A stretch of DNA of 64,000 bases from Glycomyces harbinensis (lineage in GTDB: Bacteria > Actinomycetota > Actinomycetes > Mycobacteriales > Micromonosporaceae): contig NZ_FNAD01000008.1 of NCBI RefSeq assembly GCF_900101745.1, positions 124,001-188,000 on the forward strand, read 5' to 3'. The position numbers and the translations under genes were made by a program. Positions 7,802 to 17,087 of the stretch are shown one piece after another; position 1 is the stretch's first letter; the number at the start of each line of letters is the position of its first letter. The notes below the pieces were generated by a model. It had not been told where the DNA came from. It worked only from the letters and a program-made list of their open reading frames with translations, and did no database searches.

Positions 7802-7814
7802 CGGTTCTCAACCG
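7802..7814. promoter_or_regulatory. Inverted repeat, candidate operator of the methyltransferase gene
   Basis: CGGTT-CTC-AACCG lies 17 bases before ATG 7832. It overlaps the region where a promoter would sit (GATAGGT follows immediately), so a repressor bound here would block transcription. The regulator is unknown. Confidence 0.4.
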
Positions 7815-7831
7815 GTGATAGGTTGAGCCGC

Positions 7832-8728
7832 ATGGCAGCACCGCACCAGCCCGGCGACCACCAGGGATCACACGGCGGACACGCGCATTCGGCGGCCTTC
7901 GACTTCGCCGAGGCCGCACCCCGGCTCCGCGCACGCGCCGACGCCGAGACCGACCGGTACCGCCGCCGCGCCGCCCGCCTCGCCCCGCCAGGCACCCGCA
8001 CCGCCGCCGACATCGGCTGCGGGGCCGCCTCCATGGCCTTCGCACTCGCCGAAACCCTCCCGGACGCGCAGGTGACCGCCGTCGACGCCGAACCGGCGAT
8101 GATCGACCTCGTCCGCGAACGCGCCGCCGAACGCGGCACCCCCGTGCGCACCGCCCTCGCCTCCGTCGACGACCCCGCCGCACTCACCGCCGCCGTCGAG
8201 ACCCCCGCCGACTTCATCTGGGCCGGACACGTCCTCCACCACGCCACCGACCCCCAAGCGGCCCTGGACCACCTGGCCGCCCTCCTCGCCCCCGGCGGAA
8301 CGATCGCCATCGGCGAAGGCGGCACCGCCGTCCAATACCTCCCCTGGCACCTGGGCACCGGCCGGCCCGGCCTGGAACTGCGCCTCATCGAAGCCGGCTC
8401 CCGCCGCCTCGAAGACGGCGGCGACGAGCACGGCACCGTGCCGCTCCCCTACGGCTGGAACCTCGCCCTCGAACAAGCCGGACTCACCGCAGCCCGCGGC
8501 CTCCACGAACTCGACGCGATCCCCGCCCCGCTCACCGGCACCGACCTCGAACACGCCCTCGAAGCCCTGGCCGCCAAGGTCGGCTGGTTCGAGCACTACC
8601 TCAGCGCCGAAGACCGCACCGCCTGGGCGCGGCTGCTCGACCCCGACCGCCCCGAGTGGCTCGGCCACCGCCGCGACCTCCACCGGCTGGGCGTCGACAC
8701 GGTCTACACCGCCGTCAGACCCCGGTAA
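7832..8728 (+). CDS. Class I SAM-dependent methyltransferase
   Basis: 298 residues from ATG 7832. The N-terminus is His-rich (HQPGDHQGSHGGHAH). The SAM motif I is ADIGCGAASMAFALAE (about 66-80), motif II VTAVDAEPAMIDLVRE, and the motif IV/post region FIWAGHVLHHATDPQAALDHLA with APGGTIAIGEGG. The fold is a Rossmann methyltransferase; the substrate cannot be told. It is probably transcribed from a leaderless or short-leader promoter next to the inverted repeat at 7802. It ends 10 bases before the convergent gene at 8739. Confidence 0.85.
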   Translation: MAAPHQPGDHQGSHGGHAHSAAFDFAEAAPRLRARADAETDRYRRRAARLAPPGTRTAADIGCGAASMAFALAETLPDAQVTAVDAEPAMIDLVRERAAERGTPVRTALASVDDPAALTAAVETPADFIWAGHVLHHATDPQAALDHLAALLAPGGTIAIGEGGTAVQYLPWHLGTGRPGLELRLIEAGSRRLEDGGDEHGTVPLPYGWNLALEQAGLTAARGLHELDAIPAPLTGTDLEHALEALAAKVGWFEHYLSAEDRTAWARLLDPDRPEWLGHRRDLHRLGVDTVYTAVRPR

Positions 8729-8738
8729 CCGTCCCGGC

Positions 8739-9887
8739 TCAGTCGTCGGCCTCGAGCGTGCCCGACTCGATCTCCAACTGGAACAACCGGTCCAGCGCGG
8801 CCAGCCCGTACGCGTCCTCCAGGCTCTCCGAGCACGCGAAGTCACTGAGCAGGTCGAACCCGTCCCGCATCCCGAGCCGCCCGAGCCGGTACGCCGCCTC
8901 GATCCGCCCCGACCAGTGGAAGCACCCGTCGACCGCCAGCACCGAGTACGCCTCGACCCCCACGTCGGGGCTGATCCCGTACATCGCCTCGGCCGCATCG
9001 ATGCCCAGATGGTGGTCCATGACCGCCTCGACGCCCTTGATGAGCCGCCACAGCGCGTCCTCGGCGTCGGCCACGCAGTCGTCGGCGAGCTGCTCGGCGC
9101 AGATGATCCGCAGCCGCGACGTCACCATCGGCGCGTTCGCCAGGTGCCGCAGCGCCAGCGCCGCCGCCGAACGGTTGACGCGCCGCAGCGCGTTCGCGGC
9201 GCTGTGGCGCACGTACTCGCTCACGGAGTCGTCGGTGACCAGCTGCATGAGCGCGACCCCGGCCGGGCGGGCGGCGCAGTCGACGAGGGCGCTGGCCGCG
9301 TCGAGGCGGTGCCTGTCGGGGACGGCGGCGTCGGCGGCGATCAGCTCGAGGGCGCGGGCGGCCGCGTCGCGCTGGTAGCGGCTCATGTGCTCGGCGGCTT
9401 CGAGGCGCACTTCGACATCGACTTCGGCGTCGGTGGCGACGGGTGAGAGGCGCACGGCCATGTCCTCGCCGCCGAGGTCGACGAGGTCTTGGATGAGCTG
9501 GATGCGCAGGTCGGTGTCGATGTTCTCGTTCTTGACGGAGGCGACGAGGCTGCCCATGGCGCGGTCGCGGCGCTCGGCGGGGGTGCCGGGGTCGGCGGCG
9601 GCGTCGACGGAGGCGGAGACGGCCGCGCCGAAGGTGGGCTCGCCTTCGGCCTGGCCCCAGAAGGCGGTGCGGGCGGCGGGCGCCTTCGGCGGCGGGGGGT
9701 CGTCGCGGAGCCGGGCGAGCTGGCGGCGGCGCTGCCAGCGGCAGGTGGCCCAGGTCGCGGCTATCGCGGGGCCGAGGAGGCCGTAGCCCCAGAGGCGGTT
9801 GACGCCGATGAGCTCGACGACCGGGACGGGTGCGAGCACGGCGGAGAAACGGAGGGTCCACAGCTGCATTGCGTCGGCGTTCGCCAT
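8739..9887 (-). CDS. HEAT-repeat-like protein with an N-terminal membrane anchor
   Basis: 382 residues from ATG 9887 (MANADAMQLWTLRFSAVLAP). Two hydrophobic stretches at about 10-50 anchor it. The rest is a run of short Ala/Leu-rich helical pairs containing ALVDCAARPAGVALMQLV, VRHSAANALRRVNRSAAALALRH and RLRIICAEQLADDCVADAEDAL, as in HEAT/Armadillo solenoids. These usually act as protein scaffolds. No catalytic motif. The frame extends upstream to 10049, but that part lacks coding character. Confidence 0.7.
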   Translation of the reverse strand: MANADAMQLWTLRFSAVLAPVPVVELIGVNRLWGYGLLGPAIAATWATCRWQRRRQLARLRDDPPPPKAPAARTAFWGQAEGEPTFGAAVSASVDAAADPGTPAERRDRAMGSLVASVKNENIDTDLRIQLIQDLVDLGGEDMAVRLSPVATDAEVDVEVRLEAAEHMSRYQRDAAARALELIAADAAVPDRHRLDAASALVDCAARPAGVALMQLVTDDSVSEYVRHSAANALRRVNRSAAALALRHLANAPMVTSRLRIICAEQLADDCVADAEDALWRLIKGVEAVMDHHLGIDAAEAMYGISPDVGVEAYSVLAVDGCFHWSGRIEAAYRLGRLGMRDGFDLLSDFACSESLEDAYGLAALDRLFQLEIESGTLEADD

Positions 9888-10353
9888 ACGTTGAACCTCG
9901 GGTAGGAGCGTGTCTCTGTTGCTGCCAGAACTTCTCGTACGGCTCCGCCGCGGGTCGCGGCGGGAGGCCCGTCGCGGCGTCGTGCGCGGCCCCGGCGTCG
10001 GGATGGCGGGGCCGCGTGCGGAGTGCCGGGGCATAAAGCGTAGTCCCACAGGGGGAATCGTCGTCGCACAGGGTGTGCGACGGGTCCGTGGCCGGGAGTG
10101 AGGCCTCTCGGGCGGCGAGCGGTTCGTGCCGGAATGCGACCGTTGCGGTCGTTCGGGGCCTGGACCTGGTCTTTCGCGGGTGCCACATTGTCGCCAGGGG
10201 CCTGTACGATCGGAATCGACCCCCGGTGAGACCCGTTCACCAGCCCGACCAGCGTGGGAGTGCTCTTGAAGCTCAGTGTGCGACCCGTTGCGGGGCCCTG
10301 TGCCGTGGGCCTTCAGGAAGATCCCATCCGAGCAGACGAGGCGTGAGAGAGCG
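9888..10353. other. 466-base intergenic region between divergent genes
   Basis: Contains the promoters of the HEAT-like gene (minus) and the gene at 10354 (plus). Several short GC hairpins are present (for example around 9950-10020). No conserved coding frame, RNA gene or repeat was recognised. Confidence 0.4.
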
Positions 10354-11205
10354 ATGACGTATCCGCCCCCTGGCGGCGAGAACCCGCAGTACCAGCTGCA
10401 ACCCGAGCCGCAGCAGCCCAGCGACCCCTACATGCAGCAGGGGTACGGCAGCACGCCTCCGCCCGGGAACTACTACCAGCAGCAGCCGCCGCAGTACTCG
10501 CAGCAGCCCGGCCAGCCGGGCTATCCGCCGCAGGTCGGCGTGCAGCCGGGCTACCCGACGGCGCCCGGTTCGGTGCTGCCCCCGCCGATCCCGCAGCCGA
10601 ACTCGGGGAACAACCTCGGGATCATCCTCGGCGTGATCGTCGCGATCGTGGTGGTCCTCGGCGTCGCCGCAGTCCTGATCATCCCCGGTCTGACGGACGA
10701 CGAGGGCGACCCGGACGCGGGCGGCGGCACCGACCCGGCGACGAGCGCGGAGGCCTCCGAGGACGAGCCGTCCCAGGAGCCGACGCCCGAGGCCAGCGAG
10801 GAGCCTTCGGCCGATTCGACCGGGACCCTTGAAGGCTGGGGCACGGCGGTGAGCTCTGAGGACTACGACGTCAACACGCCTGAGGGCGCCGCGATCGCGT
10901 ACCGGCTCTCCTCGGACAACGACGACAACGAGCTGCTGCAGTCGGTCGTGTGCGCGAACCCGACGTCCGCGATGCAGAGCGACGTCGACTGGGAGGTGGA
11001 GAACGAGGGCCTCGGCTTCAACTTCATCCACTGGGGCATCGCCCGCGAGAACGCGGACGGCACGGTCCAGGCGTGGGCCGGCTGGACGTACGACGACCTC
11101 GCGCCGGACTCGGTCGACGACCTGTCGACCGGCTACACCTTCACGGCGGTCGAGGAAGACGGCGCCTGGAAGCTCTGCGACGTGGTCTTCGGAGCTCCCG
11201 AGTAA
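10354..11205 (+). CDS. Pro/Gln-rich membrane protein with exported DUF4878-like domain
   Basis: 283 residues from ATG 10354. Residues 1-85 are Pro/Gln/Tyr-rich with repeated QQP, PGYP and YPPQ units (cytoplasmic). A single membrane helix lies at about 88-112 (IILGVIVAIVVVLGVAAVLI). An acidic Ser/Glu linker follows, then a 110-residue outer domain (TPEGAAIAYRL...VVCANP...AWKLCDVVFGAPE) with two Cys that could form a disulfide. The layout matches the partial gene at the left edge and other actinobacterial surface proteins. Role unknown. Confidence 0.78.
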   Translation: MTYPPPGGENPQYQLQPEPQQPSDPYMQQGYGSTPPPGNYYQQQPPQYSQQPGQPGYPPQVGVQPGYPTAPGSVLPPPIPQPNSGNNLGIILGVIVAIVVVLGVAAVLIIPGLTDDEGDPDAGGGTDPATSAEASEDEPSQEPTPEASEEPSADSTGTLEGWGTAVSSEDYDVNTPEGAAIAYRLSSDNDDNELLQSVVCANPTSAMQSDVDWEVENEGLGFNFIHWGIARENADGTVQAWAGWTYDDLAPDSVDDLSTGYTFTAVEEDGAWKLCDVVFGAPE

Positions 11206-11241
11206 CGACGCGGCGGCCCGCGGACGCGGGCCGACCTCTCG

Positions 11242-11286
11242 AAGCGGTGCGGGGCGCCTCCTTTCAGGAGGCGCCCCGCACCGCTT
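11242..11286. terminator. Very long perfect terminator hairpin
   Basis: AAGCGGTGCGGGGCGCCTCC (11242-11261) pairs 20/20 with 11267-11286 over loop TTTCA, ending in TT. It terminates the gene that ends at 11205. Confidence 0.8.
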
Positions 11287-11456
11287 TCGCATGCGCCGGA
11301 CGGGTCGCGCCCGCTCGGGGACGCGACCGGGGCCGGTCGCGCCCGCTTGCTTCGCCCACAGCGGTTGAACTGCGATTTCTTGCTCCCGACGGGAAGTTAT
11401 CCACAGGCCGAAAAGAAGTTGTTGACGGTATGTAGCCGAGTCGGCACAGTTGACAT

Positions 11457-12302
11457 ATGACGCAACTACCGATGTACCGCAGCAGCACCGCGACGATGAG
11501 CCGGCCGGCCGGCGACGAGGACGGCTCCCGCGCCGGGGAGGATCTGCTCCTGCGCTTCGAGGCCGCCTTCGAGGCCGATTTCAGCCAGGTGGCGACCGGT
11601 CGCACGGCCGCCTGGATCCACGGTTTCGATGTCCTGCCACCGGGTGCCGACCAGCGCGACTGGCCGGTCGAGAGTTCGCCCGATCCGCCGCTGGCCGAGA
11701 TCACGGTGGTCGACGGGCTTCCGGTGACCACGCTCGCCCGGACCCTGGTCGACTGCGCGGCGGACCTGCCGCGCCTGGAGGCGGTGGCCGCGGCCGACCA
11801 GCTCCTGCGGGCGGGTGTCGACGGGGGCGCCCTGGCGGCCGCGCTCGAACCGGTGCACGGCGACCGGCTGCGCCGGGCGAACGCGACGCTCCTGGCGGCC
11901 GATCCGCGGTCGGAGTCGCCGATGGAGTCCTGGACGCGCTGCCTGATCAGCGACGCCGGTCTGCCCACGCCGGTCCCGCAGTTGCGGGTGCGCACTCCGA
12001 ACGGCCGGTCGAAGTTCCTCGACTTCGGCTGGGAGCGTTGGCGGGTCGGTGCGGAGTACGACCGCATGGGCACCCATCTGGGCCTGGAGGCCGAGACGGG
12101 CGACCGCCGGCGGCATCAGGTGCTGCGCAACCTGGGCTGGGAGGTCGTGGTCCTGACGGCCTCTGACGTGATGGAGCATCCGGGGCCGTGGCTGCTCCGG
12201 CTCAGGGACCTGCTCCTCGAACGGGGCTGGGATCCGGACGCCAACCAGCTCAAGGACATCAACGCCCGCATCGAGGCGGTGAGCATGGCACTGATGCCGT
12301 AG
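11457..12302 (+). CDS. AbiEi-like / DUF559-type endonuclease-fold protein
   Basis: 281 residues from ATG 11457. The middle (LAEITVVDGLPVTTLARTLVDCAADLP) is the hallmark of actinobacterial AbiEi-like antitoxin-domain proteins. The C-terminus (LRVRTPNGRSKFLDFGWERWRVGAEYDRMGTHLG ... LRNLGWEVVVLTASDV) has the restriction-endonuclease-like D-x(n)-E-Y-D pattern of the DUF559/VSR-like fold. The N-terminal wing-helix is shortened. Such proteins are common stand-alone genes; an actual nuclease or antitoxin role is unproven. No partner toxin is adjacent. Confidence 0.75.
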   Translation: MTQLPMYRSSTATMSRPAGDEDGSRAGEDLLLRFEAAFEADFSQVATGRTAAWIHGFDVLPPGADQRDWPVESSPDPPLAEITVVDGLPVTTLARTLVDCAADLPRLEAVAAADQLLRAGVDGGALAAALEPVHGDRLRRANATLLAADPRSESPMESWTRCLISDAGLPTPVPQLRVRTPNGRSKFLDFGWERWRVGAEYDRMGTHLGLEAETGDRRRHQVLRNLGWEVVVLTASDVMEHPGPWLLRLRDLLLERGWDPDANQLKDINARIEAVSMALMP

Positions 12303-12469
12303 CGGCAGTGACTGCGCGGTGGGGCGGGCGGCGCCGCCCGCCCCACCGCGACCCGAGACGCGCGAAACGCGGGTCCGCGAAGCCGCAGGCCCGATCGCGC
12401 ATCGGGCACTCCGCCGGACGGGGCGCGGAGCGGCTCGGGTTGGGCTGCGGCGGGTGGGCGATCACGAGA

Positions 12470-12498
12470 GGGGTGGGGTGGGGGGCGGGGGGGGAGGG
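12470..12498 (+). other. G-rich tract with G-quadruplex potential
   Basis: Runs GGGG, GGGG, GGGGGG, GGGGGGGGG and GGG occur within 29 bases on the plus strand, inside the 306-base gap 12303-12608. The rest of the gap holds a weak promoter (TAGGAT near 12570) for the next gene and no other feature. Confidence 0.5.
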
Positions 12499-12608
12499 CC
12501 CCGGGAGCGGTAGGCGCGAGGAGGTCCAGGAGGTGAAATCGCGGACCGGGAATCGGGCGCGGCCGGGCTAGGATCGGTGCGAGCATTGTTCGAGTCCGGG
12601 GAGCGCAC

Positions 12609-13046
12609 GTGGCGGAGGGGTCCTTCACCGGTTTCGCGCGCCCTGCCGTGCCCACCCCGCAGGAGATCCGCGACTGGGCGCTCGACCCGTACTCGGTCGC
12701 CCCCGAGGGCCGCCAGTGGGACCTCACCCTCGCCACCGACGAGCTCGTCGACACCTGGCTCGACCTCGCGGCCGACGCGACCTGCCCGAAGCGCTCCTTC
12801 GCCCTCCACGTGCTCTACATCTACGCGGGCGACGCCGTGCGGACCAAGTTCCGGGTCCACTCGCGCAAGCGCGTCGACCGGCTCCTCGAAAAGGCGGGCG
12901 AGTCGCGCGACCAGTATGTTGGACTGTGGGCCGCCAACACCGAAGCGCTCATCCGCCAGCCGGACCTGTTCGACTACCACGAATGGTGCAACGGCGGGCT
13001 CGTGCGCCGGCCGCGGCGTCTCAACCCCGGTCCGACGAGAAGGTAA
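12609..13046 (+). CDS. Hypothetical protein, 145 residues
   Basis: Starts at GTG 12609 with GGGGAG upstream. It contains VPTPQEIRDWALDPYS and a helical middle with LALHVLYIYAGDAV-like hydrophobic residues, and ends with DLFDYHEWCNGGLVRRP. It resembles short uncharacterised actinobacterial proteins found beside DUF1707 genes. It lies 6 bases before the next gene, so the two are probably co-transcribed. Confidence 0.75.
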   Translation: MAEGSFTGFARPAVPTPQEIRDWALDPYSVAPEGRQWDLTLATDELVDTWLDLAADATCPKRSFALHVLYIYAGDAVRTKFRVHSRKRVDRLLEKAGESRDQYVGLWAANTEALIRQPDLFDYHEWCNGGLVRRPRRLNPGPTRR

Positions 13047-13052
13047 AACGAC

Positions 13053-13649
13053 ATGGCCACGCCCGACCCGAACATGCGCGTCTCCAACGCCGAGCGCGAA
13101 GCCATCATCGCGAAGCTCCACGCCGCCACCGAAGAGGGCCGCCTCGACCTCGACGAGTTCGCCGACCGCACCCGCCAGGCCTACGAGGCCCGGACCTACG
13201 GCGAGGTCGAGCGCCTCCTGGTCGACCTGCCCGAGACCGCCGGCGCGCTCGCCGTCCCCGCCCCCGCGAGCGCCGCGCCCGCCGGCGCGCCCACCGAGCT
13301 CCGCCTCGCCCCCAAGGCCTCCTCCGTGGAGCGCAAGGGCGACTGGCTGGTCCCGCAGAAGATCATCGTCGACGCCAAGGCCAGCTCCGTCAAGCTCGAC
13401 CTCCGCCACGCCACGATCACCTCCGGCCGGGTCGACATCGACCTGAACCTCTGGGCCTCGTCACTGGAGGTCGTGCTCCCCGCCGGTTCCTACGCGGCCG
13501 ACGACGACACCGAAGTGATCGCCAGTTCAATGAACAATAAGGCCTCCTACAAGGGAGCCTCGGGAATTCGATTCGCCGTCTCCGGACGCGCCAAGGCCAG
13601 TTCGGTCACGATCCGCTACGAGCACCGTTTCCTCTGGTGGCGCTGGTGA
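13053..13649 (+). CDS. DUF1707 domain protein with LiaF-like C-terminus
   Basis: 198 residues from ATG 13053. The N-terminal 55 residues are a clear DUF1707 (MRVSNAEREAIIAKLHAATEEGRLDLDEFADR...). Residues 85-198 are a beta-rich segment (KIIVDAKASSVKLDLRHATI..GRVDIDLNLWASSLEVVLP) like the LiaF/YvqF 'cell-wall-active antibiotic response' fold. There is no membrane helix. The last 30 codons contain unusually AT-rich stretches for this genome. Such proteins are linked to envelope stress, but that role is inferred. Confidence 0.85.
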   Translation: MATPDPNMRVSNAEREAIIAKLHAATEEGRLDLDEFADRTRQAYEARTYGEVERLLVDLPETAGALAVPAPASAAPAGAPTELRLAPKASSVERKGDWLVPQKIIVDAKASSVKLDLRHATITSGRVDIDLNLWASSLEVVLPAGSYAADDDTEVIASSMNNKASYKGASGIRFAVSGRAKASSVTIRYEHRFLWWRW

Positions 13650-13726
13650 ACGGCCGAGCCGGGGCACCCGCCATTCACTGAATATCCATATCGCGGAACG
13701 TCCAATGTAACGGCCGCATAACAGTC

Positions 13727-13758
13727 ATGCCTGATACCGGCATTCTCCTCATATGAGG
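13727..13758. promoter_or_regulatory. Two adjacent palindromes upstream of the subtilisin gene
   Basis: ATGCC-TGATACC-GGCAT (13727-13743) is followed 3 bases later by the perfect 12-base palindrome CCTCATATGAGG (13747-13758). The surrounding 230 bases are much more AT-rich than the rest of the window, as expected of a promoter region. No regulator is identified. Confidence 0.4.
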
Positions 13759-13881
13759 GTTTACACCGAACCTTGCTCGCAATAGGCTCTTTTCCGTGCG
13801 CCGCAGTCACGGCTAGCTCGCGACCCGTGACCCGAACTCCACCCACGGCGGCGCTCTTCCCCCTTGAGAGGAGCTCATCGT

Positions 13882-16800
13882 ATGGGATCTCCGTCCCCCC
13901 GTCTCCTGAGACGGCGCACGACCAAGCGCGCCAGATCAGGCACCCGAGCCGTCCTGGCGGCCGCGTCCGTCCCCCTGGTGGTCGCCGCGCTCACCACCGC
14001 CGCCGGCCCGGCCGCCGCAGAGCCCCCCGCGCTGCCCGAGATCACCCCGCAGTACTTCAAGGAAGCGTCCGCACCCGTCGAGTACGAGGACGGCTACTAC
14101 GTCGTCCAACTCGCCGCCGACCCCATCGCGACCTACGAGGGCGGCCAGTCCGGCCTCGACGCCACCGCCCCCGCCGAGGGCGACACCATCGACTTCAGCG
14201 CCGGCGCGGTCGAGGAGTACAGCGACTTCCTCGCCGAGGAGCGCTCCGACGTCATCGCCGAGCACGACGTCGACGCGCTCGCCGAGTACGACACGGTCCT
14301 GAACGGCTTCGCCGCGCACCTCACCGCCGACGAGGCCGAGGAACTGGCCGCCAGCGACGACGTCCTCGCGGTCATCCCGGACGTCATCTACCAGACGACC
14401 GAAGCGGTCGACACCACCAGCTTCCTCGACGTCTCGGGCAACAACGGCGCCTGGGAAGAGGAGTTCGGCTCCGCCAAGCGCGCCGGCGAAGGCGTGATCG
14501 TCGGCGTCCTGGACACCGGCATCTGGCCGGAGAACCCGTCGCTGGCACCGCTCTCCGAGCCGCGCCCCGACCAGGCCACCATCGACGCCAAGTGGAACGG
14601 CGAGTGCGTCACCGGTGAGGACGAGGACCCGGCCGGCAACATCGAGTGCAACAACAAGCTGATCGGCGCCCGCTGGTTCGACGCCCGCGGCGTCTCCGTG
14701 AACGGCTACGCGTCCCCGCGCGACTCCGACGGCCACGGCACCCACACCGCCACCACGGCCGCGGGCAACTACAAGACCAAGGTCGAGGTCGACGGCGAGA
14801 AGGTCGGGACGTTCTCCGGCCTGGCCCCCGCCGCGCGCGTCGCCGCCTACAAGGTCTGCTGGGGCGGCTGCTCCGGTCTCGACCTCGTGGCGGGCATCGA
14901 GGCGGCCGTCGCCGACGGCGTCGACGTCATCAACTTCTCGATCGGTTCGACGGGCACGCCCGAATTCGTCGACTCCGTGTCGATCGCGTTCTTCAACGCC
15001 GCCGCCGCGGGGGTCTTCGTGGCCGCCAGCGCCGGCAACGACGGCCCCACCTCGACGGTGGACCACCAGGAGCCGTGGGTGACCACGGTGGCCGCTTCCA
15101 CGCACGACCAGACCTTCCGCACCGAGCTCGAGTTCGGCCGCGACGAGGTCGACGCCGCAGGGCTGGTCGGCGAGGCGACCTGGTACGTCAAGAACGCGGT
15201 GGACGCCGCCTATGACGGGACCGATCCCGAGGCCGCGGCGCGCTGCGACGCGGGCACGCTGGACCCGGAGAAGACCGAGGACTTCGCGATCGTCTGCGTT
15301 CGCGGGAACCTGTTCTCCGACAACGCGGACCAGGTGGCCGCCGCGGGCGGTGTCGCCTTGATCGTGGTCGACCAGTTCGAGCGGGGGCCGGCGACCACGG
15401 TCACCTCGCAGGCGGTCCCGGTGCTGTCGCTGTCCTACACGGACGGGCAGGAGTTCCAGGAGTGGGTCGACTCGAAGGGCAACCCGAAGGTCTCGGTGGA
15501 GACGTCGGAGCTCGAGGACCAGAACGCGCCGAGCATGGCGGCGTTCTCGTCGAACGGCCCGGCGCTGGCGGCGGGTCAGAACCTGCTGAAGCCGGACATC
15601 ACCGCTCCCGGTGTCGAGATCGTGGCGGGCGTGACCCCGGACAACCACGCGGGCAACGACTTCGCGACGAACCAGGGCACGTCGATGGCGAGCCCGCACG
15701 TCGCGGGTCTGGCGGCGCTGCTGGCGTCGGCGCACCCGGACTGGTCGCCGACGGCGATCAAGTCGGCGATCATGACGACCGCGTACCAGGAGGACCAGAA
15801 CGGCGATCCGATCCAGCGCGGCGCGGAGGACGCGACGCCGTTCGACTTCGGCGCCGGCCACGCGGACGGCTTGGAGATGCTGGACCCGGGTCTGGTGTAC
15901 GAGTCGACGCCGGTGGAGTGGATCCAGTACATCTGCGGCACGCCGGAGGCGTACAAGATCCAGTCGAACTGCGACGCGCTCGGTTCGATGGAGCCGTCGC
16001 AGCTGAACTACCCGTCGATCACGGTGGCGGAGCTGACGGGCACGTACGAAGTGACCCGGACGGTGACGAACGCGTCGGACAAGAAGTCGACGTACAAGGC
16101 CGACATCACGGCGCCCGCGGGCTTCGAGGTGTCGGTGGACACGGAGAAGTTCACGTTGAAGCCGGGCGAGTCGGCGACGTACACGTTGACGATCACGCGC
16201 ACTGACGCGGCGTTCGACGAGTGGGCGTTCGGCGATGTCACCTGGGTGGAGAAGAAGGGCACCAGGACGGTCCACGAGGTGCGTTCGCCGATCGTGGTGA
16301 AGCCGACGCAGCTCGCGGCGGCCGATGAGGTGTCGTACACGGGCGCTTCGGGTTCGGCCCAGATCGACGGCGTGGCGGGCTTCGACGGCTCGCTGAGCGC
16401 CTCGGCGACGGGCCTGGTGGCCTCGGACGTGCAGACGGCGACGCTGACGGATCCGGACTCGGGGACGTTCCCCGCGGACGACCCGCAGGAGAACTCGCAC
16501 GTGGTCTCGTACGAGTTCACGACGCCGGCCGACGCGGCGCTGGTGCGCTTCGCGACGTTCGACGAGGAGCACCCGACCGGGACCGACCTGGACCTGTTCG
16601 TGTACGTCAAGGAGGCGGACGGTTCGCTGACGCTGGTGGCGAACTCGGCTTCGGGCGGTTCGAACGAGACGGTGACGCTGCCGGGCGGCTACACGTTCGT
16701 GGTGTTCGTCGACGAGTGGGCGGGTCCCTCGCCGCTGGAGGCGACGCTGCACGCGTGGGTGGTGCCGGGTTCGGACGAGGGGAACCTCACGGTCGCCCCG

Positions 16801-16947
16801 GCCGAGCAGGACGTGACCTTGGCGGGCGACTTCTCGCTGGATCTGGCGTGGTCGGGTCTGACGGAGGGTTCGCGCTACCTGGGGACGGTCGAGTACGCCG
16901 CCGACGGCGAGTCGATCGGGTCCACGGTCGTGGGCGTGAGCACCTGA
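13882..16947 (+). CDS. Secreted S8 subtilisin-like protease, 1021 residues
   Basis: ATG 13882 has AGAGGAG upstream. Order: twin-Arg-rich N-terminus and signal peptide (to about 46), I9-type propeptide (70-170, ending in the TADEAEELAASDDVLAVIPD segment), then the catalytic domain with Asp211 (VLDTGIW), His285 (GHGTHTA), oxyanion Asn386 (SAGNDGP) and Ser601 (GTSMASPHVAG). A PA (protease-associated) insert lies at about 425-520, between His and Ser, as in plant-type subtilases. An Fn3-like domain (about 675-790) and a C-terminal beta domain similar to pre-peptidase domains follow. All catalytic residues are intact. It is predicted to be an extracellular, broad-specificity protease. Confidence 0.93.
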   Translation: MGSPSPRLLRRRTTKRARSGTRAVLAAASVPLVVAALTTAAGPAAAEPPALPEITPQYFKEASAPVEYEDGYYVVQLAADPIATYEGGQSGLDATAPAEGDTIDFSAGAVEEYSDFLAEERSDVIAEHDVDALAEYDTVLNGFAAHLTADEAEELAASDDVLAVIPDVIYQTTEAVDTTSFLDVSGNNGAWEEEFGSAKRAGEGVIVGVLDTGIWPENPSLAPLSEPRPDQATIDAKWNGECVTGEDEDPAGNIECNNKLIGARWFDARGVSVNGYASPRDSDGHGTHTATTAAGNYKTKVEVDGEKVGTFSGLAPAARVAAYKVCWGGCSGLDLVAGIEAAVADGVDVINFSIGSTGTPEFVDSVSIAFFNAAAAGVFVAASAGNDGPTSTVDHQEPWVTTVAASTHDQTFRTELEFGRDEVDAAGLVGEATWYVKNAVDAAYDGTDPEAAARCDAGTLDPEKTEDFAIVCVRGNLFSDNADQVAAAGGVALIVVDQFERGPATTVTSQAVPVLSLSYTDGQEFQEWVDSKGNPKVSVETSELEDQNAPSMAAFSSNGPALAAGQNLLKPDITAPGVEIVAGVTPDNHAGNDFATNQGTSMASPHVAGLAALLASAHPDWSPTAIKSAIMTTAYQEDQNGDPIQRGAEDATPFDFGAGHADGLEMLDPGLVYESTPVEWIQYICGTPEAYKIQSNCDALGSMEPSQLNYPSITVAELTGTYEVTRTVTNASDKKSTYKADITAPAGFEVSVDTEKFTLKPGESATYTLTITRTDAAFDEWAFGDVTWVEKKGTRTVHEVRSPIVVKPTQLAAADEVSYTGASGSAQIDGVAGFDGSLSASATGLVASDVQTATLTDPDSGTFPADDPQENSHVVSYEFTTPADAALVRFATFDEEHPTGTDLDLFVYVKEADGSLTLVANSASGGSNETVTLPGGYTFVVFVDEWAGPSPLEATLHAWVVPGSDEGNLTVAPAEQDVTLAGDFSLDLAWSGLTEGSRYLGTVEYAADGESIGSTVVGVST

Positions 16948-16980
16948 AGGGTTCGGGCCTGAGGGCTTGAGCGAATCGCG

Positions 16981-17034
16981 GCGCCCGCCGCGTCGGTCGG
17001 ACCAGTGATGGTCGGCCGATGCGGCGGGCGCTTT
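16981..17034 (+). terminator. Terminator of the subtilisin gene
   Basis: GCGCCCGCCGC (16981-16991) pairs with GCGGCGGGCGC (17021-17031), the inner part forms further pairs (GGACCA/TGGTC), and TTT follows. It begins 34 bases after the stop codon. Confidence 0.7.
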
Positions 17035-17087
17035 CGCGTGCGGAGCGTGCGGAGCTCACGGGCCGTGCTTTCGCTTGCGGGGCCGCG

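Noticed and set aside
13936-16752. 938-residue minus-strand reading frame
   Set aside because: Antisense shadow of the subtilisin gene, which has all catalytic motifs.
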